Shown here: in pieces, positions 6,578 through 14,117 of the stretch
How positions within the stretch are numbered: position 1 is the stretch's first letter
Layout of the letters: every line of letters begins with the position of its first letter
DNA from: an uncultured Prevotella sp.
GTDB taxonomy: Bacteria > Bacteroidota > Bacteroidia > Bacteroidales > Bacteroidaceae
Assembly (NCBI GenBank): GCA_900554835.1
Contig: USJD01000049.1
Coordinates: forward strand, 1 to 20,300
Length of the DNA: 20,300 nucleotides
Reading direction: 5' to 3'
Program-made: the position numbers and the translations under genes
Notes under the pieces: model-generated
Told to the model about the DNA's origin: nothing
What the model saw: the letters and a program-made list of their open reading frames with translations, nothing else
The model's database searches: none

Positions 6578-8038
6578 TTCAACCACGATTGGCTTGTACT
6601 TAGGAACCAATGCCTTCATAATGCACCAACCAACGAGATAAGCCACTGCACAGATGCAGAAGATAATCATATAACCAGCTGGCTTGCCATCAAAGCCCAT
6701 GAAAGTAAAGGCAGCACCCTGACCCTCAGCATAGGTAAAGAGCATACCAGAACCCTTATTGATGAGGAAAGAACCTACACCACCTGCCATAGCACCAATA
6801 CCAGTGATAGTTGCAACGGTAGATTTTGGGAACATATCACCAATGGTTGAATAAAGGTTGGCAGACCATGCCTGATGACCAGCACCTAAAAGACCGATAA
6901 TGATAGCAGGCCACCATGCACTATACTCACCCATAGGCTGTGCTATCAGACCCAACAATGGGAAACATGCAAAGATCAACATCGCACGCATACGGCCGAT
7001 ATAAGGATTCATACCCTTCTTATCAACAAAGTAAGTTGGCAGATAACCACCACCGATACTCAAGATGGTAACAATCGCATAAAGGGTGAAAATCAAAGCA
7101 ATACCCATGCTTGAGTCAGAAGAATAACCATACTGATCTGAGAAATAAGCTGGAGCCCAGAAAAGGAAGAACCACCATACACCATCAGTCAAGAACTTAC
7201 CTGTGATAAAAGACCAAGTCTGACGGAAGGTAAAGCACTTCAAGAAACCGATAGTCTTCTCTTCTTCCTCATCACCTGCTGTCTTTTCAGCCTCAACCTG
7301 CTCAGCTTCCTCATCCTGATTGATATAAGTAAGCTCAGAGTTATTAACATACTTGCTCTTGGCTGGTTTGTCATAGAGCCATACCCAAAGGCCCATCCAG
7401 ATATAACCGAGCACACCGATAATGATGAAAGCCCACTCCCAACCCATGGCGCGAGCCAAGAGAGGAATAGTAGCAGGAGCTGCCAATGCACCTACAGAAG
7501 CACCACTATTGAAAATGGCTGTAGAGAAAGCACGGTCCTTCTTTGGGAAATACTCTGCTGTTACCTTGATAGCTGCAGGGAAGTTACCAGCCTCACCAAC
7601 GGCAAGAATCAAACGGCAGGAAAGGAAAAGCCATACACTGATAGTGGCAATAGCAACTGCTGCATCACTACCAGCCTGAACCAGGCGCAAAGCTTCAATT
7701 GAATCATAGCCTTCTACCTGCATAGCTACCCAACCGCAACCAGCATGCATCACAGCACCAGTTGACCATACGAAGATGGCGATGAGGTAACCTTTCTTAG
7801 TACCCATCCAATCCACAAACTTACCTGCAAAGAGGTTTGCTATGGCATAGAAAATGGAGAAGAGACCGGTAATCGTACCGTAGTCATCATCAGTCCAGTG
7901 GAACTCTGGAGCGATAAAATCTTTCCATGTTAATGACAAAACCTGACGGTCCATGTAATTCACGGTGGTTGCCAAGAAGAGCAACGCGCAGATGACCCAA
8001 CGGAAGTTGGACATCTTACTTGTTTTAATAGCGTTCAT
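6575..8038 (-). CDS. MFS transporter, hexuronate (ExuT-like) anion:cation symporter family
   Basis: This 487-residue inner-membrane protein probably imports hexuronates or related sugar acids by proton symport. The first helix ends in NYMDRQVLS, a hallmark of the ACS/ExuT group. The family motif RLILAVGEAGNFPAAIK follows at about residues 142-158, with the membrane segments expected for 12 helices. Two inserts are notable: a hydrophilic stretch near 105-128 between early helices, and a very acidic central loop (about 241-260, including DEEEAEQ-like and DEEEEK runs) between the two halves. The start at 8038 is used; an internal ATG at residue 9 (MSNFRW) is also plausible. It lies last in the EIIC-kduI-MFS cluster, 96 bases after kduI, behind a terminator-like hairpin. 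Its substrate is inferred from its neighbour KduI. Confidence 0.88.
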   Translation of the reverse strand: MNAIKTSKMSNFRWVICALLFLATTVNYMDRQVLSLTWKDFIAPEFHWTDDDYGTITGLFSIFYAIANLFAGKFVDWMGTKKGYLIAIFVWSTGAVMHAGCGWVAMQVEGYDSIEALRLVQAGSDAAVAIATISVWLFLSCRLILAVGEAGNFPAAIKVTAEYFPKKDRAFSTAIFNSGASVGALAAPATIPLLARAMGWEWAFIIIGVLGYIWMGLWVWLYDKPAKSKYVNNSELTYINQDEEAEQVEAEKTAGDEEEEKTIGFLKCFTFRQTWSFITGKFLTDGVWWFFLFWAPAYFSDQYGYSSDSSMGIALIFTLYAIVTILSIGGGYLPTYFVDKKGMNPYIGRMRAMLIFACFPLLGLIAQPMGEYSAWWPAIIIGLLGAGHQAWSANLYSTIGDMFPKSTVATITGIGAMAGGVGSFLINKGSGMLFTYAEGQGAAFTFMGFDGKPAGYMIIFCICAVAYLVGWCIMKALVPKYKPIVVE

Positions 8039-8085
8039 ACTTACTATCTATAGAGTCTGTTTAAAATTAGCGTTTAAATGAGAAC

Positions 8086-8121
8086 GAAAAATCTCTTGTG
8101 GACAAATGATGCCCACAAGAG
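8086..8121 (-). terminator. Terminator or attenuator between kduI and the MFS gene
   Basis: CTCTTGTGG (8093-8101) pairs with CCACAAGAG (8113-8121) around an 11-base loop. On the minus strand the hairpin is followed by ATTTTTC (8091-8085). It lies 13 bases beyond the kduI stop. Since no clear promoter is seen before the MFS gene, it probably lowers rather than abolishes downstream expression. Confidence 0.65.
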
Positions 8122-8134
8122 GATTATTTTCATA

Positions 8135-9097
8135 TTATTTCATCTCTGGAATTTTAACTACCTGCATATCATTATAGATCAGGTTCTCACCAGCCATACC
8201 CCAGATAAAGGTATAGTTGCTTGTACCAGCAGCGCAATGGATAGACCACTCTGGAGCAATCACAGCCTGCTCGTTGTTCAACCAGATAGGACGAGTCTCC
8301 TGTGGTTCACCCATTACATGGAGAATCTTCTGACCCTCTGGCACATTGTAATAGAGATATGTCTCCATACGACGGAGGTGAGTATGAGCTGGCATGGTGT
8401 TCCATACTGAACCCTCCTTCAACTCTGTGACACCCATCTGCAACTGGCAGGTACGTACACCAGCAACACCATCGATAATCAACTGATGGATAACGCGGTC
8501 GTTACTTTCCTTCAAGCTACCAGCCTTGATGTTGTTAGCATCCTTCAATGTTACCTTCTTGGTAGGGAAGGTCTGATGTGCACAAGCACTGTTCATATAG
8601 AACTTAGCTGGCTTATTGGCATCCTTGCTGGCTACTTCAATATTCTTGGCACCACGACCTACATAGAGAGCCTCCTGGAAACCGAGCGTATATTTCTTGC
8701 CATCTACAGTAACAGTACCTTCGCCACCGATATTGATGATACCCAACTCACGATTATCGAGCAGGTTTTTCTGATCGTTTGGCTTGTCTGTATAAAGAGG
8801 AGCGATAGAAGTCAACTTCAAAGGAGCAGTTGTAGGCTGCGCACCACCAATCAGGAAACGGTCAAACATCGTGTAAGTCCAGTTTACCTCACCTGGAGCA
8901 AAAACCTTCTCGATGGCATACTCACCACGAAGACGGTCTGTTGTGTAATGCTTAGCATCCATTGGGTTGCTTGCATAACGAACATTGTAATTAGTGTAGG
9001 CATTTTCTGCCTTCACCTCATAAGCGCTCTTGCAGCACTGTGCAAAACCAGCACCAGCAACGAGCAACATTGCAAATGATAATAATACCTTCTTCAT
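8135..9097 (-). CDS. kduI: 5-keto-4-deoxyuronate isomerase KduI with an N-terminal signal peptide
   Basis: KduI converts 5-keto-4-deoxyuronate, formed from unsaturated uronates released by polysaccharide lyases, to 2,5-diketo-3-deoxygluconate. The 320-residue product matches the family throughout, for example RELGIINIGGEGTVTVDG, LYVGRGAKN, TCQLQMGVTEL and FIWGMAGEN. The zinc site is intact: H238, H240 and E245 in PAHTHLRRMET, and H287 in WSIHCAAG. These sit exactly 42 residues later than the zinc ligands I recall for E. coli KduI (196, 198, 203, 245). The extra N-terminus is a signal peptide, MKKVLLSFAMLLVAGAGFA, with probable cleavage before Q20; there is no lipobox. The enzyme is usually cytoplasmic, so export is unusual. 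It lies between the EIIC gene (54-base gap) and the MFS gene. Confidence 0.93.
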   Translation of the reverse strand: MKKVLLSFAMLLVAGAGFAQCCKSAYEVKAENAYTNYNVRYASNPMDAKHYTTDRLRGEYAIEKVFAPGEVNWTYTMFDRFLIGGAQPTTAPLKLTSIAPLYTDKPNDQKNLLDNRELGIINIGGEGTVTVDGKKYTLGFQEALYVGRGAKNIEVASKDANKPAKFYMNSACAHQTFPTKKVTLKDANNIKAGSLKESNDRVIHQLIIDGVAGVRTCQLQMGVTELKEGSVWNTMPAHTHLRRMETYLYYNVPEGQKILHVMGEPQETRPIWLNNEQAVIAPEWSIHCAAGTSNYTFIWGMAGENLIYNDMQVVKIPEMK

Positions 9098-9151
9098 TAC
9101 TAAAATCTTTATATTATTTTTTATTTTTCAGAATTATTTCTATCTTTCTGT

Positions 9152-10528
9152 TTATTTCTGCAAATCCTCAGCAGCCTTCTTCTCTTCTTTCACGATGCGC
9201 TGACGATTGATAATCATCAAAGCTACAGTGATGACTGTGAGCACACCCATACCGATGTATGAAAGTTTCACACCTCTATAGATAATCCAGCCGAAGAGTG
9301 ATGAAGCAAAGTCGAGAGCACCACCAGAGAAACCATCTGGAATATGAGCAGCCTTATCAGCTGTTGCAGCATATACCTGATTAGCTGCCAAGGTAAAGTC
9401 TGGAGCCATATCGGTTACAAAGTAAAGACCGATTACCAATGCAAAGAGACCGATAATAAGGGTCTTTACAACATTACCTTTGGTAAATGGCAATATCATT
9501 GGGAAGAGGTAGAACATACCTGCCAAAGATGCCAATGGCAAGAACTGGTTGCCTGGCAAGAATACTGCAATAGCCAAGATAACAGGAATCAAGATGACAG
9601 ATACTACCAATGTTGTAGGATGACCAATGACAAGAGCAGGACTCATACCGATATGTACCTTCTTGCCATTGAACTTAGACTTCACCAACTCCTGAGTCTT
9701 CTCTGAGATAGGTTTCAAACCTTCAATAAACAAAGAAGTGATACGTGGAATCAGTTCCATCACCGCTCCCATGGTAACACCTAAGAACAATACCTTCTTA
9801 ATATCAAGCTGTGCAGCCCAACCGATCAAGGCACCAACGATGACACCAAGAACCAATGGTTCGCCTAATACACCAAACTTCTTCTTCAAACCCTCTGCAT
9901 CGATATCCAACTTAGAGAATCCAGGAATCATATCCAGAAGTTTGTTGAAACCGATAGCCAAAGGCATAAAGCTCTGGCAGAAAGGCTGAGGAATAGAGAT
10001 ACCATCCAAATCATAATATTTCTGGAATTTCTCTGCTGTCAAGTCAGCACAGATCAGAGTAATGATGTAGCAAACGACCGCAGCGAAATAACCCCACAAC
10101 AAACTTTGACCCATCACAAAGTAAGCTACCGCACCGATGAAAGCAAAGTGCCAGTAGTTCCAGAGGTCAATATTGACCGTACGGGTTGTCTTGGTAATCA
10201 ACATCAGGAAATTGACACCCAGACAGATTGGGATAATCAAGGCACCCACCGCAGTATTATAGGCAACTGCTGCAGCAGCAGGCCAACCCATATCGAATAC
10301 ATTTAACTGCAGATGATAAAGGTCGGAGATTGCTTTCAATGGGTCATTGAAGTTAGTTGTCAACAAAGCAGTAACAACACCCAAGCCTACGAAACCCACG
10401 CCTACGAAGAGTCCCGACTTCAGTGCCTTACCGAATTTCATGCCAATACACAAGCCGATGACGGTAAAGATGATTGGCATCATCACACTCGCACCTAACC
10501 TAATGATATAGCTAAATACCTGTTCCAT
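9152..10528 (-). CDS. Orphan PTS EIIC-like permease, galactitol (Gat) family
   Basis: The 458-residue product is a very hydrophobic inner-membrane protein resembling the EIIC component of galactitol-type phosphotransferase systems. Family-like stretches are GMKFGKALKSGLFVGVGFVG (about 27-46), the segment around FDMGWPAAAAVAYNT, LWNYWHFAF, and the loop AEGLKKKFGVLGEPLVLGVI, followed by GAVMELIPRITSLFIEGL. The Lys/Glu-rich tail (INRQRIVKEEKKAAED) is cytoplasmic. No EIIA, EIIB, HPr or EI gene is nearby, and phosphotransferase uptake is uncommon in Bacteroidota. It may therefore act as a secondary transporter, or partner with distant components. It is the first gene of the uronate cluster and has a good promoter at 10611-10639, so I infer a sugar-acid or sugar-alcohol substrate. 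Confidence 0.85.
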   Translation of the reverse strand: MEQVFSYIIRLGASVMMPIIFTVIGLCIGMKFGKALKSGLFVGVGFVGLGVVTALLTTNFNDPLKAISDLYHLQLNVFDMGWPAAAAVAYNTAVGALIIPICLGVNFLMLITKTTRTVNIDLWNYWHFAFIGAVAYFVMGQSLLWGYFAAVVCYIITLICADLTAEKFQKYYDLDGISIPQPFCQSFMPLAIGFNKLLDMIPGFSKLDIDAEGLKKKFGVLGEPLVLGVIVGALIGWAAQLDIKKVLFLGVTMGAVMELIPRITSLFIEGLKPISEKTQELVKSKFNGKKVHIGMSPALVIGHPTTLVVSVILIPVILAIAVFLPGNQFLPLASLAGMFYLFPMILPFTKGNVVKTLIIGLFALVIGLYFVTDMAPDFTLAANQVYAATADKAAHIPDGFSGGALDFASSLFGWIIYRGVKLSYIGMGVLTVITVALMIINRQRIVKEEKKAAEDLQK

Positions 10529-10610
10529 TTTAATTTTTAATGAATGTTAGTTAATAATTTTGGGCACCCATATAAAGTGCAACATTGATTTGTTTCAAGT
10601 TTTATGGGCA

Positions 10611-10639
10611 CAAAGATACACTTTTTTCTTTAAATTCAA
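10611..10639 (-). promoter_or_regulatory. Predicted promoter of the EIIC-kduI-MFS cluster
   Basis: TATCTTTG (10618-10611, minus strand) matches TAnnTTTG. TTG (10639-10637) lies 18 bases upstream. The predicted leader is about 75 bases. It holds TGGGCAC twice (10561-10567 and 10605-10611) and the inverted pair CCCATA/TATGGG (10567-10572, 10603-10608), which may be a regulator site or a leader hairpin. Confidence 0.65.
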
Positions 10640-10663
10640 TACGTTTTCATTAAAAATATTACT

Positions 10664-10700
10664 TAAAAAAGAATCCCACCCGATATTTTCGGATGGGATT
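10664..10700 (-). terminator. Intrinsic terminator of the yfhO-GSCFA-murF/alr operon
   Basis: AATCCCA-C-CCGA (10672-10683) pairs with TCGG-A-TGGGATT (10689-10700) around a 5-base loop with one mismatch. On the minus strand the stem is followed directly by CTTTTTTAAG. It lies 40 bases after the murF-alr stop. Confidence 0.85.
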
Positions 10701-10740
10701 GATATGATTTTGTACATTTTCAACAGATTTTCGCCTCTGC

Positions 10741-13218
10741 TTAATCCTGATAATACACTCTCTTTACTCGATTACTGATAGTAGTCAGCACCTCATAAGG
10801 TATCGTGTCGAGAATATCGCTGAGCGTCTGTACTGGCAATTGCTCTCCAAAAATTTCCACACTGTCGCCTTCCTTGCAATCAATGTCTGTCACATCGATC
10901 ATGGCTACGTCCATACAGATGTTACCTACATACTCTGCTTTCTGACCATTCACCAGACAATAAGCATGACGGTTGCCGAGATGACGGTTCAAACCATCAG
11001 CATAACCGATTGGAATGGCTGCTATCACGCTGTCCTTATCCAGGATAGTACGACGGCTGTAACCGATACTCTCCCCTGCCTTGATGTGATGCATCTGCAG
11101 GATAGTCGTCTTCAGGGTACTTACACAGTTGATGGTCTTGTTGTTGCGGGAATTGATACCATAAAGTCCCAATCCCAAGCGACACATATCCAACTGTCTG
11201 TCAGGGAAATGCTCTATACCTGCAGAATTGCAGATATGGCGCAATATCTTATGATCGAAGGCAGCCTGCAACTGCTTGCTACCCTTATCAAACAATGCAA
11301 ACTGCTGGGCAGAGAACGCATCGAAGGAATCATCATCACTACCTACAAAATGCGAGAACACACTTCGTGGTATGATGGCATTCTGATGTTTCAGTCGTGC
11401 TATCAATTCTTCCATATCATTTTCCGGATCAAAGCCCAGACGGTGCATACCTGTATCCAACTTGATATGTACAGGGAAACCTGTAACACCCTCTTTTTCT
11501 GCAGCCTTGATCAGTGCGTCCAGAATACGGAAAGAATAAACCTCTGGTTCCAAATCATAGTCGAACATGGTCTTGAAGGCTGTCATCTCCGGATTCATAA
11601 TCATGATATTGCTTGTAATACCATTCTTGCGAAGCGTAACACCCTCATCGGCTACTGCTACGGCAAGATAATCTACACGATGATCCTGCAATGTCTTGGC
11701 GATTTCTACCGCTCCTGCTCCATAACCATCCGCCTTGATCATACATACCAACTTGGTCTCTGGTTTCATGAACGAACGGTAATAGTTCAGATTAGCCACT
11801 ACTGCATTCAGATTTACCTCCAATGTGGTTTCATGCACTTTCTTCACGAGCAACTCTGTGAGTTGGTCAAAGCCAAACTGACGGGCACCCTTCAGCAGGA
11901 TAACCTCATCGCGCAAGGAGGCAAACACCTCACTCTTGATAAAGTCCTCAATATTACGGAAGAAGAATTTCTCTGAAATCTGAATCTCATCACTCTGTTC
12001 ATACAACTGCGGACCGACACCGATGAATTTGACCACACCACGCTTACGGCATAAGTCAGAGACCTCTTTGTACAAGTCCTTAGGATTCTCACCGCTCTGG
12101 AAGATATCACTGAGTATCAACGTATGACGGCGCCCCTTATGATCAGGACGGCGACTCATAAAGTCGAGAGCGATATCGAGTGAATTGATGTCTGAGTTGT
12201 AACTGTCATTGATCAAAGTGCAACCATGCTGTCCTTCCTTGACTTCCAATCGCATAGCAACCGGTTCAAGAAGTGACATACGCTTATCTACTTCCTCTGC
12301 AGTCAGCCCCAACTTACGGGAAACAACTGCCGCTATAATAGAATTGGTGACAGAAGCCTCATCAATAAAAGGTAGAGAATAGCTATCCTCTTCACCTTTA
12401 TATATATAGGTAATAATAGACAGATTACCCTTCTTCTCTATATTCTTCACATAGAAAGGAGCCGTAGAATCCTTCAAGGACCAATACAGTTTTTCACCCT
12501 TGTAATCATGATATTCACCTACCACCTTGGCAACGATTTCGTCATCACCATTATAGACGATGGTTTCTGCATCATGGAAAAGAATGATCTTCTCACGGCA
12601 CTTAGCCTCCAAAGACTCGAAATTCTCCTGATGCGCAGAGCCTAAATAAGTAAGCACGGCTATCGTTGGCTGAATGATGTCACGAAGAGCAAGCATCTCG
12701 CCAGGTTGACTGATACCAGCTTCAAAGACACCAACCTCGGTCTGCTCGTTCATCAACCATACAGACAAAGGCACACCTATCTGAGAATTGTAGCTGCGCG
12801 GACTGCGGGTGACAAACATATTTGGAGAAAGCAACTGATGAAGCCATTCCTTGACCATAGTCTTACCATTGGAACCGGTAATACCTACAATAGGAATATT
12901 AAATTCATCACGATGGCGCTCTGCCAGACGCTGGAGAGCTTCCAGCGTATTAACCACCTTCAGGAAATTAGCTTCCGGATAGTCAGAAGCATACCCTTTA
13001 GGCACATTAGTAACTACGAAATTTCTAACACCACGACGGTACAACTCAGGAATGTAGTTGTGACCATCATTACGCTCTGACTTCAAGGCGAAGAACAGAG
13101 TTTCCTCTGGGAAACAGAGTGAACGGCTATCGGTCAAGATGAAACCGATATTCGTATCCTTGTCTCCATAGCGACGCGCACCTATCAGTGTGGTTACCTT
13201 TTCGATAGTATAAGTCAT
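10741..13218 (-). CDS. murF: Bifunctional MurF (UDP-MurNAc-tripeptide:D-Ala-D-Ala ligase) / alanine racemase
   Basis: This 825-residue fusion joins two cytoplasmic steps of peptidoglycan synthesis: making D-alanine, and adding D-Ala-D-Ala to the UDP-MurNAc-tripeptide. Residues about 1-460 are MurF, with the ATP loop GITGSNGKT (K119), the segment FEAGISQPGEM at about 165-175, the SAHQENF segment near 194-200, and NDSYNSDINS at about 337-346. Residues about 465-825 are a fold-type III alanine racemase. Its PLP lysine is K495 in MIKADGYGAGA, the second catalytic base is probably Y720 in SIGYSRRT, and LYGINS, IPIGYADG and ICMDVAMID are also present. The fusion is characteristic of Bacteroidota. 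It follows the GSCFA gene by 39 bases and ends at the terminator at 10664-10700. Confidence 0.96.
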   Translation of the reverse strand: MTYTIEKVTTLIGARRYGDKDTNIGFILTDSRSLCFPEETLFFALKSERNDGHNYIPELYRRGVRNFVVTNVPKGYASDYPEANFLKVVNTLEALQRLAERHRDEFNIPIVGITGSNGKTMVKEWLHQLLSPNMFVTRSPRSYNSQIGVPLSVWLMNEQTEVGVFEAGISQPGEMLALRDIIQPTIAVLTYLGSAHQENFESLEAKCREKIILFHDAETIVYNGDDEIVAKVVGEYHDYKGEKLYWSLKDSTAPFYVKNIEKKGNLSIITYIYKGEEDSYSLPFIDEASVTNSIIAAVVSRKLGLTAEEVDKRMSLLEPVAMRLEVKEGQHGCTLINDSYNSDINSLDIALDFMSRRPDHKGRRHTLILSDIFQSGENPKDLYKEVSDLCRKRGVVKFIGVGPQLYEQSDEIQISEKFFFRNIEDFIKSEVFASLRDEVILLKGARQFGFDQLTELLVKKVHETTLEVNLNAVVANLNYYRSFMKPETKLVCMIKADGYGAGAVEIAKTLQDHRVDYLAVAVADEGVTLRKNGITSNIMIMNPEMTAFKTMFDYDLEPEVYSFRILDALIKAAEKEGVTGFPVHIKLDTGMHRLGFDPENDMEELIARLKHQNAIIPRSVFSHFVGSDDDSFDAFSAQQFALFDKGSKQLQAAFDHKILRHICNSAGIEHFPDRQLDMCRLGLGLYGINSRNNKTINCVSTLKTTILQMHHIKAGESIGYSRRTILDKDSVIAAIPIGYADGLNRHLGNRHAYCLVNGQKAEYVGNICMDVAMIDVTDIDCKEGDSVEIFGEQLPVQTLSDILDTIPYEVLTTISNRVKRVYYQD

Positions 13219-13257
13219 TATCTTACTTTTTAAAATATTCTATATGAGATCATCATG

Positions 13258-14112
13258 TCATTTCCCCAACTGGTACTTTTCCATGAATTTCCGTTCTTTT
13301 TCCTGTGCATTGGCAAGAAAGGTCTTGTATTCCTCACTCTCCGGATTGAAAGGTCGGTGTCCAAGGGCTTCCCGGATAGGTTTCCATTCCTCTAAAAAGC
13401 CCTCGGCAGTCTTGCCAAAGTAAGCCATTCGGAACTTCTGCCAGATATATTCCACTGCCAGTTCGCTCGGATGAAGCATATCTTCCTTGTAAAAGCGATA
13501 ATCTCTCAGTTCGTCACAGAGGATTTCGTAGGCAGGGAAATAGCGCACCACTTCTGGAAAGCGCTGACAAAGTATATCTGCCGCTAAAAGAAGCGTAGCC
13601 TTGGAAAGTTGACTGCCATGGAATCCATATTTCTGGTAACGGATAGGACTCACCGTCACGATGATGTGTCTGACTCCTTGACCGAGCAATGCCAACACCG
13701 CCTTGGAAAGTTCTACCACGCATTCACCCACTGTCAGTTCCTTTTCCTCAAACAGGCGTTGCGGACGCTTCTGGCAGTTATCCACCACTTCACCCGTCTC
13801 CTTCAGGATATACACATGATTGGTTCCGAGCGTAAAGACAGCCACATCCACCTTTCGATCTTGGTTCTGGTATTCTGCGCCTGCCTTCAAACCTGCGGTA
13901 CAAGGTTCCCCCTTGAGATATCGGTCCACGGAGTGATATACGCTCGTAGGATTGTACATGACTCCGTATGGATTGACCATGGCACGGAAGCGATTCTCGA
14001 CAAAACGATTGCCGAGATGATCCGCAAAACAACTGCCCACGAAAAGCAGTCTGTCAGAAGGCTGTATCTCAAAGTCAGCCTTTTCTATGTTCACTTCCGT
14101 TCTAAAGTCCAT
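13258..14112 (-). CDS. GSCFA-domain protein (SGNH-hydrolase-like)
   Basis: The 284-residue product carries the motif that names the family, GSCFA, at residues 26-30 in LLFVGSCFADHLGNRF. S27 takes the place of the nucleophile of SGNH/GDSL esterases. The conserved NPYGVMYNP (about 47-55), TLGTNHVYIL (about 94-103), VTVSPIRY (about 152-159) and the C-terminal EDMLHPSE (D211, H214) fit the remaining parts of such a catalytic site. No signal peptide is seen. The biochemical role of the family is not established; an acyl-ester hydrolase or transferase is plausible. It starts 5 bases after the yfhO-family stop and precedes murF-alr, so a cell-envelope role is suggested by context only. Confidence 0.92.
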   Translation of the reverse strand: MDFRTEVNIEKADFEIQPSDRLLFVGSCFADHLGNRFVENRFRAMVNPYGVMYNPTSVYHSVDRYLKGEPCTAGLKAGAEYQNQDRKVDVAVFTLGTNHVYILKETGEVVDNCQKRPQRLFEEKELTVGECVVELSKAVLALLGQGVRHIIVTVSPIRYQKYGFHGSQLSKATLLLAADILCQRFPEVVRYFPAYEILCDELRDYRFYKEDMLHPSELAVEYIWQKFRMAYFGKTAEGFLEEWKPIREALGHRPFNPESEEYKTFLANAQEKERKFMEKYQLGK

Positions 14113-14117
14113 ATTGC

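Noticed and set aside
6108..6641. Open frames with runs of Phe/Leu/Tyr across the repeat element
   Set aside because: The composition comes from the GGTAAAA-type tandem array read in frame, and the frames overlap real genes.
9035..9097. Lipoprotein signal on KduI (two cysteines after the signal peptide)
   Set aside because: The residue before the first Cys is Gln, so there is no lipobox; a type I signal peptide fits better.
10560..10778. Plus-strand 72-codon frame between the EIIC gene and murF-alr
   Set aside because: It covers a minus-strand promoter and terminator and has low-complexity, Phe/Leu-rich content without a start context.
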